From the NCBI GenBank assembly GCA_905214305.1, contig CAJMLK010000070.1, positions 1 to 14,343 on the forward strand: a stretch of 14,343 nucleotides of DNA, read 5' to 3'. Both the position numbers and the translations under genes were made by a program. Every line of letters begins with the position of its first letter. The stretch's first letter is position 1. This DNA comes from an uncultured bacterium (GTDB lineage: Bacteria; Desulfobacterota; Desulfovibrionia; Desulfovibrionales; Desulfovibrionaceae). The notes beneath the pieces were generated by a model. That model did no database searches. It was not told the DNA's origin and saw only the letters and a program-made list of their open reading frames with translations. This document shows, one piece after another, positions 1-6,605 of the stretch.

Positions 1-17
1 GGGACAGGAGACTCACC

Positions 18-254
18 ATGGCTGACGACAAAGATATTGTTGTTGATTTTCTGAACAGCAAAGCCGCTTCCAAGTCCAAGTTCTATTTCAAGGACTTTAC
101 GGAACTGTTCCCTGACAAGGGTCCCCGCGACGTGAAGAAGATCCTCACCAAGCTGGTTAACGAAGAAGTGCTGGAGTTCTGGTCTTCCGGTTCCACCACC
201 ATGTATGGTCTGAAGGGTGCCGGCAAGCAGTCCCACGCTGAAGGCGAAGACTAG
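18..254 (+). CDS. dsrD: DsrD, dissimilatory sulfite reductase accessory protein
   Basis: This 78-residue protein matches DsrD, the small winged-helix protein encoded directly after dsrAB in sulfate reducers. DsrD is cytoplasmic and is reported to act as an allosteric activator of the DsrAB sulfite reductase, which reduces sulfite with DsrC as co-substrate. The sequence shows an N-terminal acidic start (MADDKDIVVDFL), a Lys-rich middle (FYFKDFTELFPDKGPRDVKK) and the LEFWSSGSTTMYGLKG segment typical of the family; length is as expected. The ATG is preceded by AGGAG at 7-11. dsrA and dsrB would lie just left of the window, which is inferred, not seen. A terminator follows, so dsrD is probably the last gene of that operon. 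Confidence 0.95.
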   Translation: MADDKDIVVDFLNSKAASKSKFYFKDFTELFPDKGPRDVKKILTKLVNEEVLEFWSSGSTTMYGLKGAGKQSHAEGED

Positions 255-268
255 CGTTTGGCCTTTTT

Positions 269-303
269 AGCCGCATGCAGCGTCACAACCGGCTTTTTGT
301 TTC
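269..303 (+). terminator. Probable rho-independent terminator after dsrD
   Basis: AGCCG (269-273) pairs with CGGCT (290-294) and is followed directly by TTTTTGTTT-like sequence. It starts 15 bases after the dsrD stop. The stem is only 5 bp with a 16-base loop, so it is a modest call. Confidence 0.5.
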
Positions 304-431
304 GAAAACGGCCAGTTCGTTTTCGCAGTAAAAGCCTGTGTATTTTGTCTGCGGCTAAAAATTTCCAAGCACCGGGCCTGACCAGTTCTTGGCCTGCGCG
401 AAGCGCGTCAGCCTTTGCGTGAAAGCCTTAT

Positions 432-467
432 CAAGAAATGCCGCAACAATTGTTGCGGCATTTCTTG
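432..467. repeat. Perfect 36-base palindrome between dsrD and amrA
   Basis: Bases 432-449 are the exact reverse complement of 450-467, with no spacer; the centre reads CAACAATTGTTG. It lies 178 bases after dsrD and 56 bases before the amrA start. As RNA it would form a very strong hairpin on either strand. The downstream sequence (CTTTATGG) is only weakly T-rich, so it could be a backup terminator, an operator for a dimeric regulator, or an mRNA 3'-end stabiliser. The rest of the 255-523 gap holds no convincing gene. Confidence 0.8.
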
Positions 468-523
468 CTTTATGGAGTAGTATTCTGCAACATATCGTAA
501 AACTGATATAGAAAGGGGTGGCT

Positions 524-1099
524 ATGGGCACTTCGTTCAACCTTACCGATGCAGAGAAGAATTTTTTAAGCCGCCAGGCTCGAATGTCCATCGAGGCCGG
601 TTTGCTTGGCAAAACCGTGGCTACCATCCCTGAGCCGCCCGAAAGCCTGCGCAGGGCGCAGGCGCCATTGCTGCGCCCTCTGGGCGCATTTGTCACCATT
701 ACCCTGCACCGTGCCCTGCGGGGCTGCATAGGAAATATTGTGGGCAGGGAACCCCTGTATAAAGGGGTCTGGCATCTGGCGTCTGCGGCCGCTTTCAGCG
801 ATCCACGCTTTTCTCCGCTGACGCTGGATGAATGGCGCAAGGCCGAACTGGATATTTCTGTGCTGGGCGCTCTGCACCCCTGCCCTGACCCGGAAAAGAT
901 AAAGGTGGGCGTTCATGGCCTTGTGCTGCAATGGCAGGGGCACAGCGGCGTCTTTTTGCCACAGGTTCCTGTGGATCAGGGCTGGAACAGGCTGGAGTAT
1001 CTGGACAATCTTTGTCTCAAGGCCAATCTGCCCAGCGGGAGCTGGAAAAATGCCGGGGTGGAGCTGTTTTGCTTTGAGGCTTTTGTTTTTCCCGCATGA
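524..1099 (+). CDS. amrA: AMMECR1-domain protein (AmmeMemoRadiSam system protein A)
   Basis: The 191-residue product is a full-length AMMECR1-family protein. Visible family signatures are LRGCIGN (65-71), the DPRF-SPLTLDEW segment (93-104), the ELDISVL strand (108-114) and GVFLPQVPVDQGWNRLEYLDNLC (142-164). In many bacteria and archaea this family is encoded beside a Memo-like protein and a radical SAM enzyme, but its biochemical role is not settled and I do not assign one. Here neither partner is adjacent. A GTG at 518 is in frame, but the ATG at 524 is better placed, with AAGGGG at 513-518 six bases upstream. A short terminator and a separate ribB promoter follow, so it appears to be its own transcription unit. 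Confidence 0.88.
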   Translation: MGTSFNLTDAEKNFLSRQARMSIEAGLLGKTVATIPEPPESLRRAQAPLLRPLGAFVTITLHRALRGCIGNIVGREPLYKGVWHLASAAAFSDPRFSPLTLDEWRKAELDISVLGALHPCPDPEKIKVGVHGLVLQWQGHSGVFLPQVPVDQGWNRLEYLDNLCLKANLPSGSWKNAGVELFCFEAFVFPA

Positions 1100-1121
1100 G
1101 GTGGAGTGGAGCGTCCGTTTT

Positions 1122-1140
1122 GTGCCGCAAGGCATTTTTT
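1122..1140 (+). terminator. Short terminator after amrA
   Basis: GTGCC, loop GCAA, GGCAT followed by a run of T (to 1140), starting 22 bases after the amrA stop. The stem is 5 bp including one G-T pair. Confidence 0.5.
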
Positions 1141-1154
1141 CATGGTACAGCGCC

Positions 1155-1183
1155 TTGCGTAACCGGCCGTGAATGCGTATGTT
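1155..1183 (+). promoter_or_regulatory. Candidate sigma-70-type promoter for the FMN riboswitch/ribB transcript
   Basis: TTGCGT (1155-1160) and TATGTT (1178-1183) are separated by 17 bases. A start around 1190 would place the riboswitch at the very 5' end of the RNA, which is the expected arrangement. The hexamers are imperfect, so position is the main support. Confidence 0.42.
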
Positions 1184-1191
1184 GTTTCTGT

Positions 1192-1330
1192 TTCTCAGGG
1201 CGGGGTGCAAGTCCCCACCGGCGGTGATACGGCGGCCTCATGGCAGTCGTCAGCCCGCGAGCGCCCATGTCGGGGTCAGCAGATTCGGTGAGAATCCGAA
1301 GCCGACGGTAATAGTCCGGATGGAAGAGAA
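1192..1330 (+). promoter_or_regulatory. FMN riboswitch (RFN element)
   Basis: The conserved RFN blocks appear in order: CAGGGCGGGGTGCAAGT near 1196-1212, CCCCACCGGCGGTGAT near 1213-1228, AGCCCGCGAGCG near 1253-1264, GGTCAGCAGATTCGGTGAGA near 1274-1293, GCCGACGGTAATAGTCCGGA near 1301-1320. The closing P1 stem is TTCTC (1192-1196) with GAGAA (1326-1330). RFN elements bind FMN and lower expression of riboflavin synthesis or transport genes when FMN is plentiful. The downstream gene is ribB, which fits. A 157-base leader lies between the aptamer and the ribB start; no strong T-run terminator is seen in it, so control may be at translation (inference). Confidence 0.96.
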
Positions 1331-1454
1331 CGGTTGCAGCCACCGATGGCCTTGCGCATGTGCGCCGGGTTTGTGCTGCCGCGTGTGAACTTTTGCCGTT
1401 GGCGAAGTTTCCGGTGGCATTCCTTTGGTGGCCCGTCCACGCCCTGATGCACCC

Positions 1455-1482
1455 TCTCCCGGCATTGACCGGAAAACGGAGA
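1455..1482 (+). promoter_or_regulatory. Possible Shine-Dalgarno-masking hairpin in the ribB leader
   Basis: TCTC (1455-1458) can pair with GAGA (1479-1482) in the ribB ribosome-binding site, stacked on CCGG (1459-1462) with CCGG (1469-1472). This is a candidate for the OFF-state structure of the riboswitch. The stem is short and interrupted by a bulge. Confidence 0.3.
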
Positions 1483-1487
1483 ACGGC

Positions 1488-2159
1488 ATGCATCAGTCCT
1501 CATTGTCTCTTGATTCATTTGGCAGCTCGCACGAGCGTGTGCAGAAAGCGCTGGCGTCCTTGCGCGCCGGTGGTGGCGTTCTTGTGGTGGATGATGAAGA
1601 CCGCGAAAATGAAGGTGACCTCATTTTTCCGGCCCAGACCATCACCGTGCCACAAATGGCCATGCTCATAAGGCATTGCAGCGGTATTGTCTGCCTGTGC
1701 CTTACGGACGAGTACACGCGGCGTCTTGCCCTGCCCATGATGACAGAGCACAACACCAATACGCAGCAAACGGCGTTCACCATTTCCATCGAGGCCGCCA
1801 CTGGCGTGACCACCGGGGTTTCCGCCTCTGACCGTGTGGCGACCATTCAGGCCGCCGTGGCGGAAAACGCGCGCCCGGAAGACCTGCGCCGTCCGGGCCA
1901 TGTGTTCCCCCTGCGCGCAAAGCCCGGTGGTGTTCTGGAACGCCGTGGGCATACCGAAGCCACCGTTGACCTCATGCGTCTGGCCGGGCATGCGCCGTGC
2001 GGTGTCCTGTGCGAACTGACCCTGGATGATGGCAGCATGGCCCGCCTGCCGCAGGTTGCGGCTTTTGCCGTGGCTCACGGCATTCCCCTGTGCAGTGTGG
2101 AAGATCTGGTGGCATGGCGGCAGGGCCTCGGGGATGAGTACATCGCCATTTCCGCGTAG
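1488..2159 (+). CDS. ribB: 3,4-dihydroxy-2-butanone 4-phosphate synthase
   Basis: RibB converts ribulose 5-phosphate to 3,4-dihydroxy-2-butanone 4-phosphate plus formate, supplying the four-carbon unit of riboflavin. The 223-residue protein aligns over its length with the stand-alone E. coli-type enzyme. Visible active-site motifs are DDEDRENEGD (35-44), the acidic metal-binding loop; GVTTGVSASDR (106-116); RPGHVFPLRA (135-144); and GHTEATVDL (154-162) with the metal-binding His. It is not fused to a RibA (GTP cyclohydrolase II) domain: it ends shortly after the RibB fold. The reading frame is open upstream to 1425, but ATG 1488 is chosen because GGAGA sits at 1478-1482 and the protein then begins as in homologues (SSF/DSFG followed by ERV). 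It is monocistronic and controlled by the FMN riboswitch upstream. Confidence 0.96.
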   Translation: MHQSSLSLDSFGSSHERVQKALASLRAGGGVLVVDDEDRENEGDLIFPAQTITVPQMAMLIRHCSGIVCLCLTDEYTRRLALPMMTEHNTNTQQTAFTISIEAATGVTTGVSASDRVATIQAAVAENARPEDLRRPGHVFPLRAKPGGVLERRGHTEATVDLMRLAGHAPCGVLCELTLDDGSMARLPQVAAFAVAHGIPLCSVEDLVAWRQGLGDEYIAISA

Positions 2160-2275
2160 TTGCCGCCGAGGGGTTTCGGGGCAGGAGGCATTGGCACGCA
2201 GCCAGCCTGCGGCAGCATGACTTCGTGTTCCCGAGCGCTGAATCCGGAGCATTTTTACGTGGAAAATCTCCATTC

Positions 2276-2425
2276 TAGAGCAGATTAACTTTGAGAATAT
2301 ACATTCTCAAAGTTTAAGGCACGCTCACTTCGGCGTTTAACCGCGCAGATAAACTGCGCTTACGCCTCCGTAGCGAACGTCTGCTCACGCAGCCGCCAGA
2401 GCAATTTCAAAGTGAAATTGCTCTA
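2276..2425. repeat. 150-base multi-hairpin repeat, copy 1
   Basis: This element is 146/148 identical to the copy at 9661-9808 (differences near 2393 and 2400). It starts TAGAGCAG and ends CTCTA, and its two ends are imperfect inverted repeats (TAGAGCAGATTAACTTTG against TAGAGCAATTTCACTTTG on the other strand). Internal hairpins: a 12-bp perfect stem 2287-2298/2303-2314; GCGCAG/CTGCGC at 2343-2348/2354-2359; an interrupted stem at about 2370-2396; and an 11-bp stem 2398-2408/2414-2424. There is no open reading frame inside. It resembles a MITE- or REP-like non-autonomous element. It occupies the gap between the convergent ribB and recD2. Confidence 0.93.
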
Positions 2426-2483
2426 AATGCTTCCGGGGTGTTTGCCTCGGCGCGTAACCGTGCAAATGAACAGCTCCAGTGAA

Positions 2484-2521
2484 CAGGCCGACCGCATATG
2501 CGGTCGGCCTGAAGTGTTTTT
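2484..2521 (+). terminator. Palindromic terminator between ribB and recD2
   Basis: Bases 2484-2497 are the exact reverse complement of 2498-2511 (28-base palindrome, centre GCATATGC), followed by TTTTT at 2517-2521 on the plus strand. It could end both the ribB transcript and, as a strong hairpin with a weaker T stretch, the recD2 operon arriving from the other side. Apart from this and the repeat, the 2160-2537 gap shows no gene. Confidence 0.75.
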
Positions 2522-2537
2522 GACGGGAGCGATATTT

Positions 2538-4787
2538 TTATTCGACCGGGGCCAGCCGTTCGGCCAAACGCGTGAAGCGCTTGCGCGTCTTGTTGTTCTT
2601 GACGGCCATGTGCAGCGCGCGAGATTCGCCCACAAGGATGACGAGCTTTTTGCCGCGCGTGGCTCCGGTGTAGATAAGGTTGCGCTGCAGCAGTACGTAG
2701 TGCTGCATCATGATGGGTATGACCACGGCGGGATATTCCGATCCCTGAGATTTGTGAATGGATATGGCGTAGGCCGGGGCCAGTTCGTCCAGTTCATCAA
2801 ACTCGTAGGGAACCACGCGGTCATCAAAGGTGACGCTCAGGGTGCGGTCAGCAAGGTCAAGAAAGCTGATCCGCCCCATGTCGCCGTTGAATACGTCCTT
2901 ATCGTAGTTATTGCGTATCTGCATGACCTTGTCGTGCAGGCGAAAGGACCGTTCGCCGCGTCGAACTTCCAGACCGTTGGGGTTCAGGGCCTCCTGCAGG
3001 CGCGCATTCATCTGTCCTGCGCCCACGGCCCCCTTGTGCATGGGGGTGAGCACCTGGATGTCGTCCACGGGGTCAAGCCCGAAGCGACGCGGAATATGGT
3101 TGCGCACCAGATCAACCATGAGGTCGGCGGCTTTTTCCGGATCGTTCTGATGGATAAAGTAAAAGTCTGAAAGGCGGTCCTTGCTGGACTCCAGCGAAGG
3201 AACCTCGCCCCGGTTGATAAGGTGGGCATTGCAGATGATTTCACTCTCTGCCGACTGACGGAAAATTTCCGTAAGCTCCACCACGGGCACTACGCCAGAG
3301 GCGATGATGTCGGCCAGCACATTGCCGGGGCCAACCGAGGGCAGCTGGTGCACATCACCGACCAGAACAAGCGTCGCGCCCAGAGGAACGGCCTTGAGCA
3401 GGTGGTAGAAGAGCAGGGTGTCCATCATCGAGGCTTCGTCCACCACCAGCAGGCCGCAGGCCAGGGGACTGTCCTCATTGCGGGCAAAGCCGTCTTCCTT
3501 GGGGCTGTATTCCAGCAGGCGGTGGATGGTGCGGGATTCGCGGCCCGAAGTTTCGGCCATGCGCTTGGCCGCGCGCCCCGTGGGGGCTGCCAGCAGAATG
3601 CGGGCGCGCACTTCGGCAAAAAGCTTGATAATGGCGTTGATGATGGTGGTCTTGCCCGTACCGGGGCCGCCCGTAAGCACCATGACCTTGCTGCGCGCAG
3701 CGGTGCGCACGGCTTCCAGCTGCTCGGGCGCAAGAGATATGTCAAGCTCTTTCACCACCTTGTCCACCAGAGCATCTGGCTTTTCAAAGCGTATGGACTT
3801 GGGCGAGCGCATGAGCCGTTGCAGATAAAACGCGGTTTTGGATTCGCAGTGAAAATAGCGGCGCAAATATACGCCCGTTTCAGACTGCGCGCCGTCAGGG
3901 TCGGGCATATCCATGTCTTCCCGCACGATACGCTCGTCAGCCTCAAGGGCTGCCAGAGCATCGGCAACAAGGCCTTCATCCACGCCGAGCTGCGCGCATA
4001 CGGCTTCCATAAGGGCGGTCTGCGGCAGGTAGACGTTGCCGTCATCCGTAGCTTTTTGCAGCACATAGAGTGTGCCTGCCTGAATGCGCAGGGGGTGGTC
4101 GTGCTCAAAGCCCAGTTTGCGGGCTGCGGCATCGGCTGTGACAAAGCCGATGCCGTGGATGTCCATGGCAAGGCGGTAGGGGTTTTCGCGCACAATTTCG
4201 AGAGCATCCGCGCCATAGGCGCGGTAGATGCGCACGGCATAGGCCGGGGTGATGCCGTGGGGCTGCAAAAAGAGCAAGAGGTCACGCATGCCGCGGTGCT
4301 CGGCCCACGACGTGCGGATGCGATCCAGACTTTTCTTCCCCACGCCTCGCACCTTGAGCAGGCGCTCCGGCTCTTCATCCAGCACACGGATGGTGTCTGT
4401 GCCGAATGCCTTGACTATGCGCGAGGCCATTTCTTCGCCCACGCCCTTGATAAGCCCAGAAGACAGGTACAGGCGTATGCCCTCGATGGTGGCGGGCATC
4501 ATTTCTTCAGCATGGCTGAACTCTATCTGGCGGCCAAAGCGGGCATTGGTGACCCACCGGCCGCCAAGCTTCATCTGCACGCCCGCCTGCGGGTTGACCA
4601 TATGGCCCACGCAGCTCACGGAGTCGCGCGGGCGGGTCAGGCCGCCATCGCCACCACCGCTGTTGACGGCAGCGGGCATAAGGCGCAGCACGGTATAGCC
4701 GTTTTCTTCATTATGAAAGATAACGCGCTCCACAGTGCCGGAAATTTCAACGGCATCGGGGTCTTGCAGCAGGGGCATGTCCTTCAT
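2538..4787 (-). CDS. recD2: RecD2-type ATP-dependent DNA helicase
   Basis: This 749-residue superfamily 1B helicase is of the RecD2 type, the RecBC-independent 5'-3' DNA helicases involved in genome maintenance. The order is an N-terminal OB-like region (about 14-95), tandem helix-hairpin-helix motifs (IKGVGEEMASRIVKAFG at 113-129, LKVRGVGKKSLDRI at 144-157, DIHGIGFVTADAAARKLG at 209-226), then the motor: Walker A GGPGTGKT (373-380), APTGRAAKRM (401-410), Walker B VVDEAS (448-453), GDVHQLPSVGPG (477-488), AISIHKSQGSEYPAVVIP (674-691) and YTGATRGKK (706-714). The frame is open to an ATG at 4814, but 4787 is preferred: its ATGA overlaps the stop of the preceding gene, indicating translational coupling, and no ribosome site precedes 4814. 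All core motifs look intact. Confidence 0.93.
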   Translation of the reverse strand: MKDMPLLQDPDAVEISGTVERVIFHNEENGYTVLRLMPAAVNSGGGDGGLTRPRDSVSCVGHMVNPQAGVQMKLGGRWVTNARFGRQIEFSHAEEMMPATIEGIRLYLSSGLIKGVGEEMASRIVKAFGTDTIRVLDEEPERLLKVRGVGKKSLDRIRTSWAEHRGMRDLLLFLQPHGITPAYAVRIYRAYGADALEIVRENPYRLAMDIHGIGFVTADAAARKLGFEHDHPLRIQAGTLYVLQKATDDGNVYLPQTALMEAVCAQLGVDEGLVADALAALEADERIVREDMDMPDPDGAQSETGVYLRRYFHCESKTAFYLQRLMRSPKSIRFEKPDALVDKVVKELDISLAPEQLEAVRTAARSKVMVLTGGPGTGKTTIINAIIKLFAEVRARILLAAPTGRAAKRMAETSGRESRTIHRLLEYSPKEDGFARNEDSPLACGLLVVDEASMMDTLLFYHLLKAVPLGATLVLVGDVHQLPSVGPGNVLADIIASGVVPVVELTEIFRQSAESEIICNAHLINRGEVPSLESSKDRLSDFYFIHQNDPEKAADLMVDLVRNHIPRRFGLDPVDDIQVLTPMHKGAVGAGQMNARLQEALNPNGLEVRRGERSFRLHDKVMQIRNNYDKDVFNGDMGRISFLDLADRTLSVTFDDRVVPYEFDELDELAPAYAISIHKSQGSEYPAVVIPIMMQHYVLLQRNLIYTGATRGKKLVILVGESRALHMAVKNNKTRKRFTRLAERLAPVE

Positions 4788-5089
4788 GGCAGCGGATTCC
4801 CAGAAGCCTGACATTTGCCGTCAGGCGCGGCCTTGCGGCGGCGTGACCACAAGAACCAGTCACGTTGTTCAGCGGGCAGATGCGGGTCGCGGGCCTGCGC
4901 CACAGCGCAGTGCATGACGTCAAGGCAGCAGATGTCCACAGCGTGCCCCTTGAGACGGCACAGGGCGTCATGCAGTTCCTGCGGGTCGCGGCTGGCAAGG
5001 TCGTGCATATCTGTCACGCCGATGAGGTCAAAGTCCTTGAGCGCAGCAGGCCCCACTGACCGCAGGCCGCAGAGGGGGTGCTTTTTCAT
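4784..5089 (-). CDS. Small helix-hairpin-helix protein (Cdd1/pathogenicity-locus family)
   Basis: The 101-residue product resembles the small helix-hairpin-helix proteins often annotated as pathogenicity locus or Cdd1-like. Evidence is the HhH segment GLRSVGPAALKDFDLIGV (8-25), the following DLASRDPQELHDALCRLKG (30-48), a Cys-containing helix DICCLDVMHCAVAQA (52-66) and an aromatic-basic tail (WFLWSRRRKA). The molecular function of the family is not firmly known; DNA binding is an inference from the HhH fold. The ATG overlaps the aroC stop as ATGA, and its own stop overlaps the recD2 ATG in the same way, so it is the middle gene of a coupled operon. Its position directly before a DNA helicase fits a DNA-related role but does not prove it. 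Confidence 0.78.
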   Translation of the reverse strand: MKKHPLCGLRSVGPAALKDFDLIGVTDMHDLASRDPQELHDALCRLKGHAVDICCLDVMHCAVAQARDPHLPAEQRDWFLWSRRRKAAPDGKCQASGNPLP

Positions 5090-6180
5090 GCGCCCAGTCC
5101 CATGCGCTGCTGCAAAAGCAGGGCGTCTGCAAGGGCAAGGGCTGTCATTGCTTCCAGCACGGGCACGATGCGCGGTATGGCGGACAGATCGTGGCGCCCG
5201 CCGATGAGCATGTCCACGGGCTGGCCCTGCCTGTCCACGGTTTTTTGCGTAAGAGCTATGGAGGCGATGGGTTTGACGGCGGCGCGCAGGATAATGTCCT
5301 GCCCGCTGGATATGCCGCCAAGGATGCCGCCGGCGTGGTTGGAGGCAAAACGCGCCTTGCCCGGCCCCGGTTCTTCCGCCGGAAGCAGGGGATCGTTGTT
5401 TTGCGAACCGCGCAGGGCCGCTGCGGCAAAGCCTTCGCCCACCTCAATGCCCTTGACCGCGCCCACACTCATGACGGCATGGGCCAGCACGGCTTCAAGC
5501 TTGTCAAAAACAGGCTCGCCAAGACCGGCAGGCACGTTGCGCGCCTCAATGCGCACAATGCCGCCCAGGGTCTCACCGGCCTTGCGGGCTTCGGCGACCA
5601 CGGCGTCCCACTGGCTCACCACGGAAGGCGCTGCCGCGCAAAACGGACGCGCCGCAGCCCCGTCCATGTCCAGCCCCCAATGGGGCGCGGCAATGCCGCC
5701 CAGTTCCACGCAGCCGCCCAGAATGGTCACGCCGCGTCGCGCCAGAATTTTTTTGGCAATAACGCCCCCGGCAACACGCGCGGCGGTTTCGCGCCCCGAA
5801 GAGCGACCGCCGCCCCGATAGTCGCGCAGGCCGTTGTATTTTTGAAAATATCCCCAGTCCGCATGGCCCGGCCGAAAGGCTTCGGCCAGATTGCCGTAAT
5901 CGCGCGGGCGCTGGTCTTCATTGGCGATGAAAAACGCAATGGGTGTTCCGGTGGTGCGCCCTTCAAAAACACCGGAAAGCAGGCGCACGGTATCAGCCTC
6001 TTTGCGCTTGGTGGCCGTTGGCCCCTGGCCGGGTTTGCGGCGGTCCAGCTCTGTCTGGATATGGGCTTCGGTCAGCTCCAGGCCTGCAGGGCAGCCGTCA
6101 ATGACGCCGCCAAGGCCGGGGCCGTGGGATTCGCCGAAGGTGGTCAGGCGCAGGGCGCGCCCAAAAGTGTTTCCGGCCAT
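5086..6180 (-). CDS. aroC: Chorismate synthase
   Basis: AroC converts 5-enolpyruvylshikimate 3-phosphate to chorismate, the last step of the shikimate pathway, using reduced FMN. The 364-residue protein has the expected length and family signatures: GESHGPGLGGVIDGCPAG (16-33), RRKPGQG (47-53), EDQRPRDYGN (88-97), FRPGHADWGYFQKY (102-115), YRGGGRSSGRETAARVA (121-137), NHAGGILGGISSG (281-293) and GRHDLSAIPRIVPVLEAM (328-345). The frame is open upstream to 6465, but ATG 6180 is chosen because GAGGT lies 6-10 bases upstream and homologues begin MAGNTFG. It is the first gene of a minus-strand operon; its TGA overlaps the next gene's ATG. Confidence 0.96.
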   Translation of the reverse strand: MAGNTFGRALRLTTFGESHGPGLGGVIDGCPAGLELTEAHIQTELDRRKPGQGPTATKRKEADTVRLLSGVFEGRTTGTPIAFFIANEDQRPRDYGNLAEAFRPGHADWGYFQKYNGLRDYRGGGRSSGRETAARVAGGVIAKKILARRGVTILGGCVELGGIAAPHWGLDMDGAAARPFCAAAPSVVSQWDAVVAEARKAGETLGGIVRIEARNVPAGLGEPVFDKLEAVLAHAVMSVGAVKGIEVGEGFAAAALRGSQNNDPLLPAEEPGPGKARFASNHAGGILGGISSGQDIILRAAVKPIASIALTQKTVDRQGQPVDMLIGGRHDLSAIPRIVPVLEAMTALALADALLLQQRMGLGA

Positions 6181-6215
6181 GTTGTACCTCACGCTGGACA
6201 GAAAGTGGGATTCGG

Positions 6216-6232
6216 GCCGCCCTGCGGGCGGC
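6216..6232 (-). other. Hairpin in the aroC leader
   Basis: A 7-bp perfect GC stem, GCCGCCC (6216-6222) with GGGCGGC (6226-6232) and a 3-base loop, lies in the predicted aroC 5' untranslated RNA about 35 bases before the start codon. Role unknown. Confidence 0.5.
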
Positions 6233-6244
6233 TGCAATCTGCCC

Positions 6245-6273
6245 AGTATAGGTAAGGGCGGCGCGGCTGGCAA
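6245..6273 (-). promoter_or_regulatory. Promoter of the aroC operon
   Basis: Reading the minus strand, TTGCCA (6273-6268) and TATACT (6250-6245) are separated by exactly 17 bases; each matches the sigma-70 consensus at 5 of 6 positions. Start would be near 6238, about 58 bases before aroC. Confidence 0.62.
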
Positions 6274-6321
6274 GGCAGGCAATGCAAAGGAATGCCCGGG
6301 GCAGCCAAACGGGCGGCGGCA

Positions 6322-6400
6322 GTGCTTTTGTCTCTGTGCTTTTGTCTCTGTTGCGCGCGGGTTGCCCGGCCTGTGACTGCCTGTGGCTGCCTGTGGCTGG
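6322..6400. repeat. Two short tandem repeats in the metK-aroC gap
   Basis: GTGCTTTTGTCTCT is repeated exactly twice at 6322-6349. About 20 bases on, a 10-base unit CTGTGGCTGC occurs about three times at 6371-6400 (first unit with one change, last base varied). No gene covers them; the 425-base gap otherwise contains the aroC promoter and the hairpin block at 6451-6558. Confidence 0.85.
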
Positions 6401-6450
6401 CGAAGCGGCAGCGGTACGGCCCGAACGGCTTCGGCAGCAGGAAACATTGG

Positions 6451-6558
6451 GAGATGCGCATGCACAAGGGGTAGGCATCACCCGCCGCGTGATGCACGTG
6501 TACCCCGTTGAGATGCGGCATGCACAAGGGGGAACCTCTTTCAGGAAGTTCCCCCTTG
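6451..6558. other. Stem-loop block downstream of metK
   Basis: Two near-identical 21-22 base direct repeats, sharing GCATGCACAAGGGG, sit at 6451-6471 and 6510-6531. Between them is a stem-loop (GGGGTA 6468-6473 with TACCCC 6501-6506; GCATCAC 6475-6481 with GTGATGC 6489-6495). The second repeat forms one arm of an 11-bp perfect hairpin, 6525-6535 with 6548-6558. The hairpin is 48 bases after the metK stop and may end that transcript or stabilise its 3' end, although no clear T-run follows on either strand. Confidence 0.6.
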
Positions 6559-6605
6559 CACGTCAGTACGTAAATAAGGCTGTTCTTTTGTCTGGCCTTT
6601 TCCGG

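Noticed and set aside
2276..2425. Repeat copies as a CRISPR array or tRNA-like element
   Set aside because: There are no regularly spaced repeats and spacers, and the internal stems do not form a cloverleaf.
2427..3170. Plus-strand open frame after repeat copy 1
   Set aside because: It runs antisense through the recD2 3' end and through the palindromic terminator; no independent support.
3222..4811. Long plus-strand open frame (529 codons) across recD2
   Set aside because: It is antisense to recD2, which shows all helicase motifs; the translated product is rich in His/Gly/Ala/Gln with no family resemblance, as expected from high-GC codon shadow.
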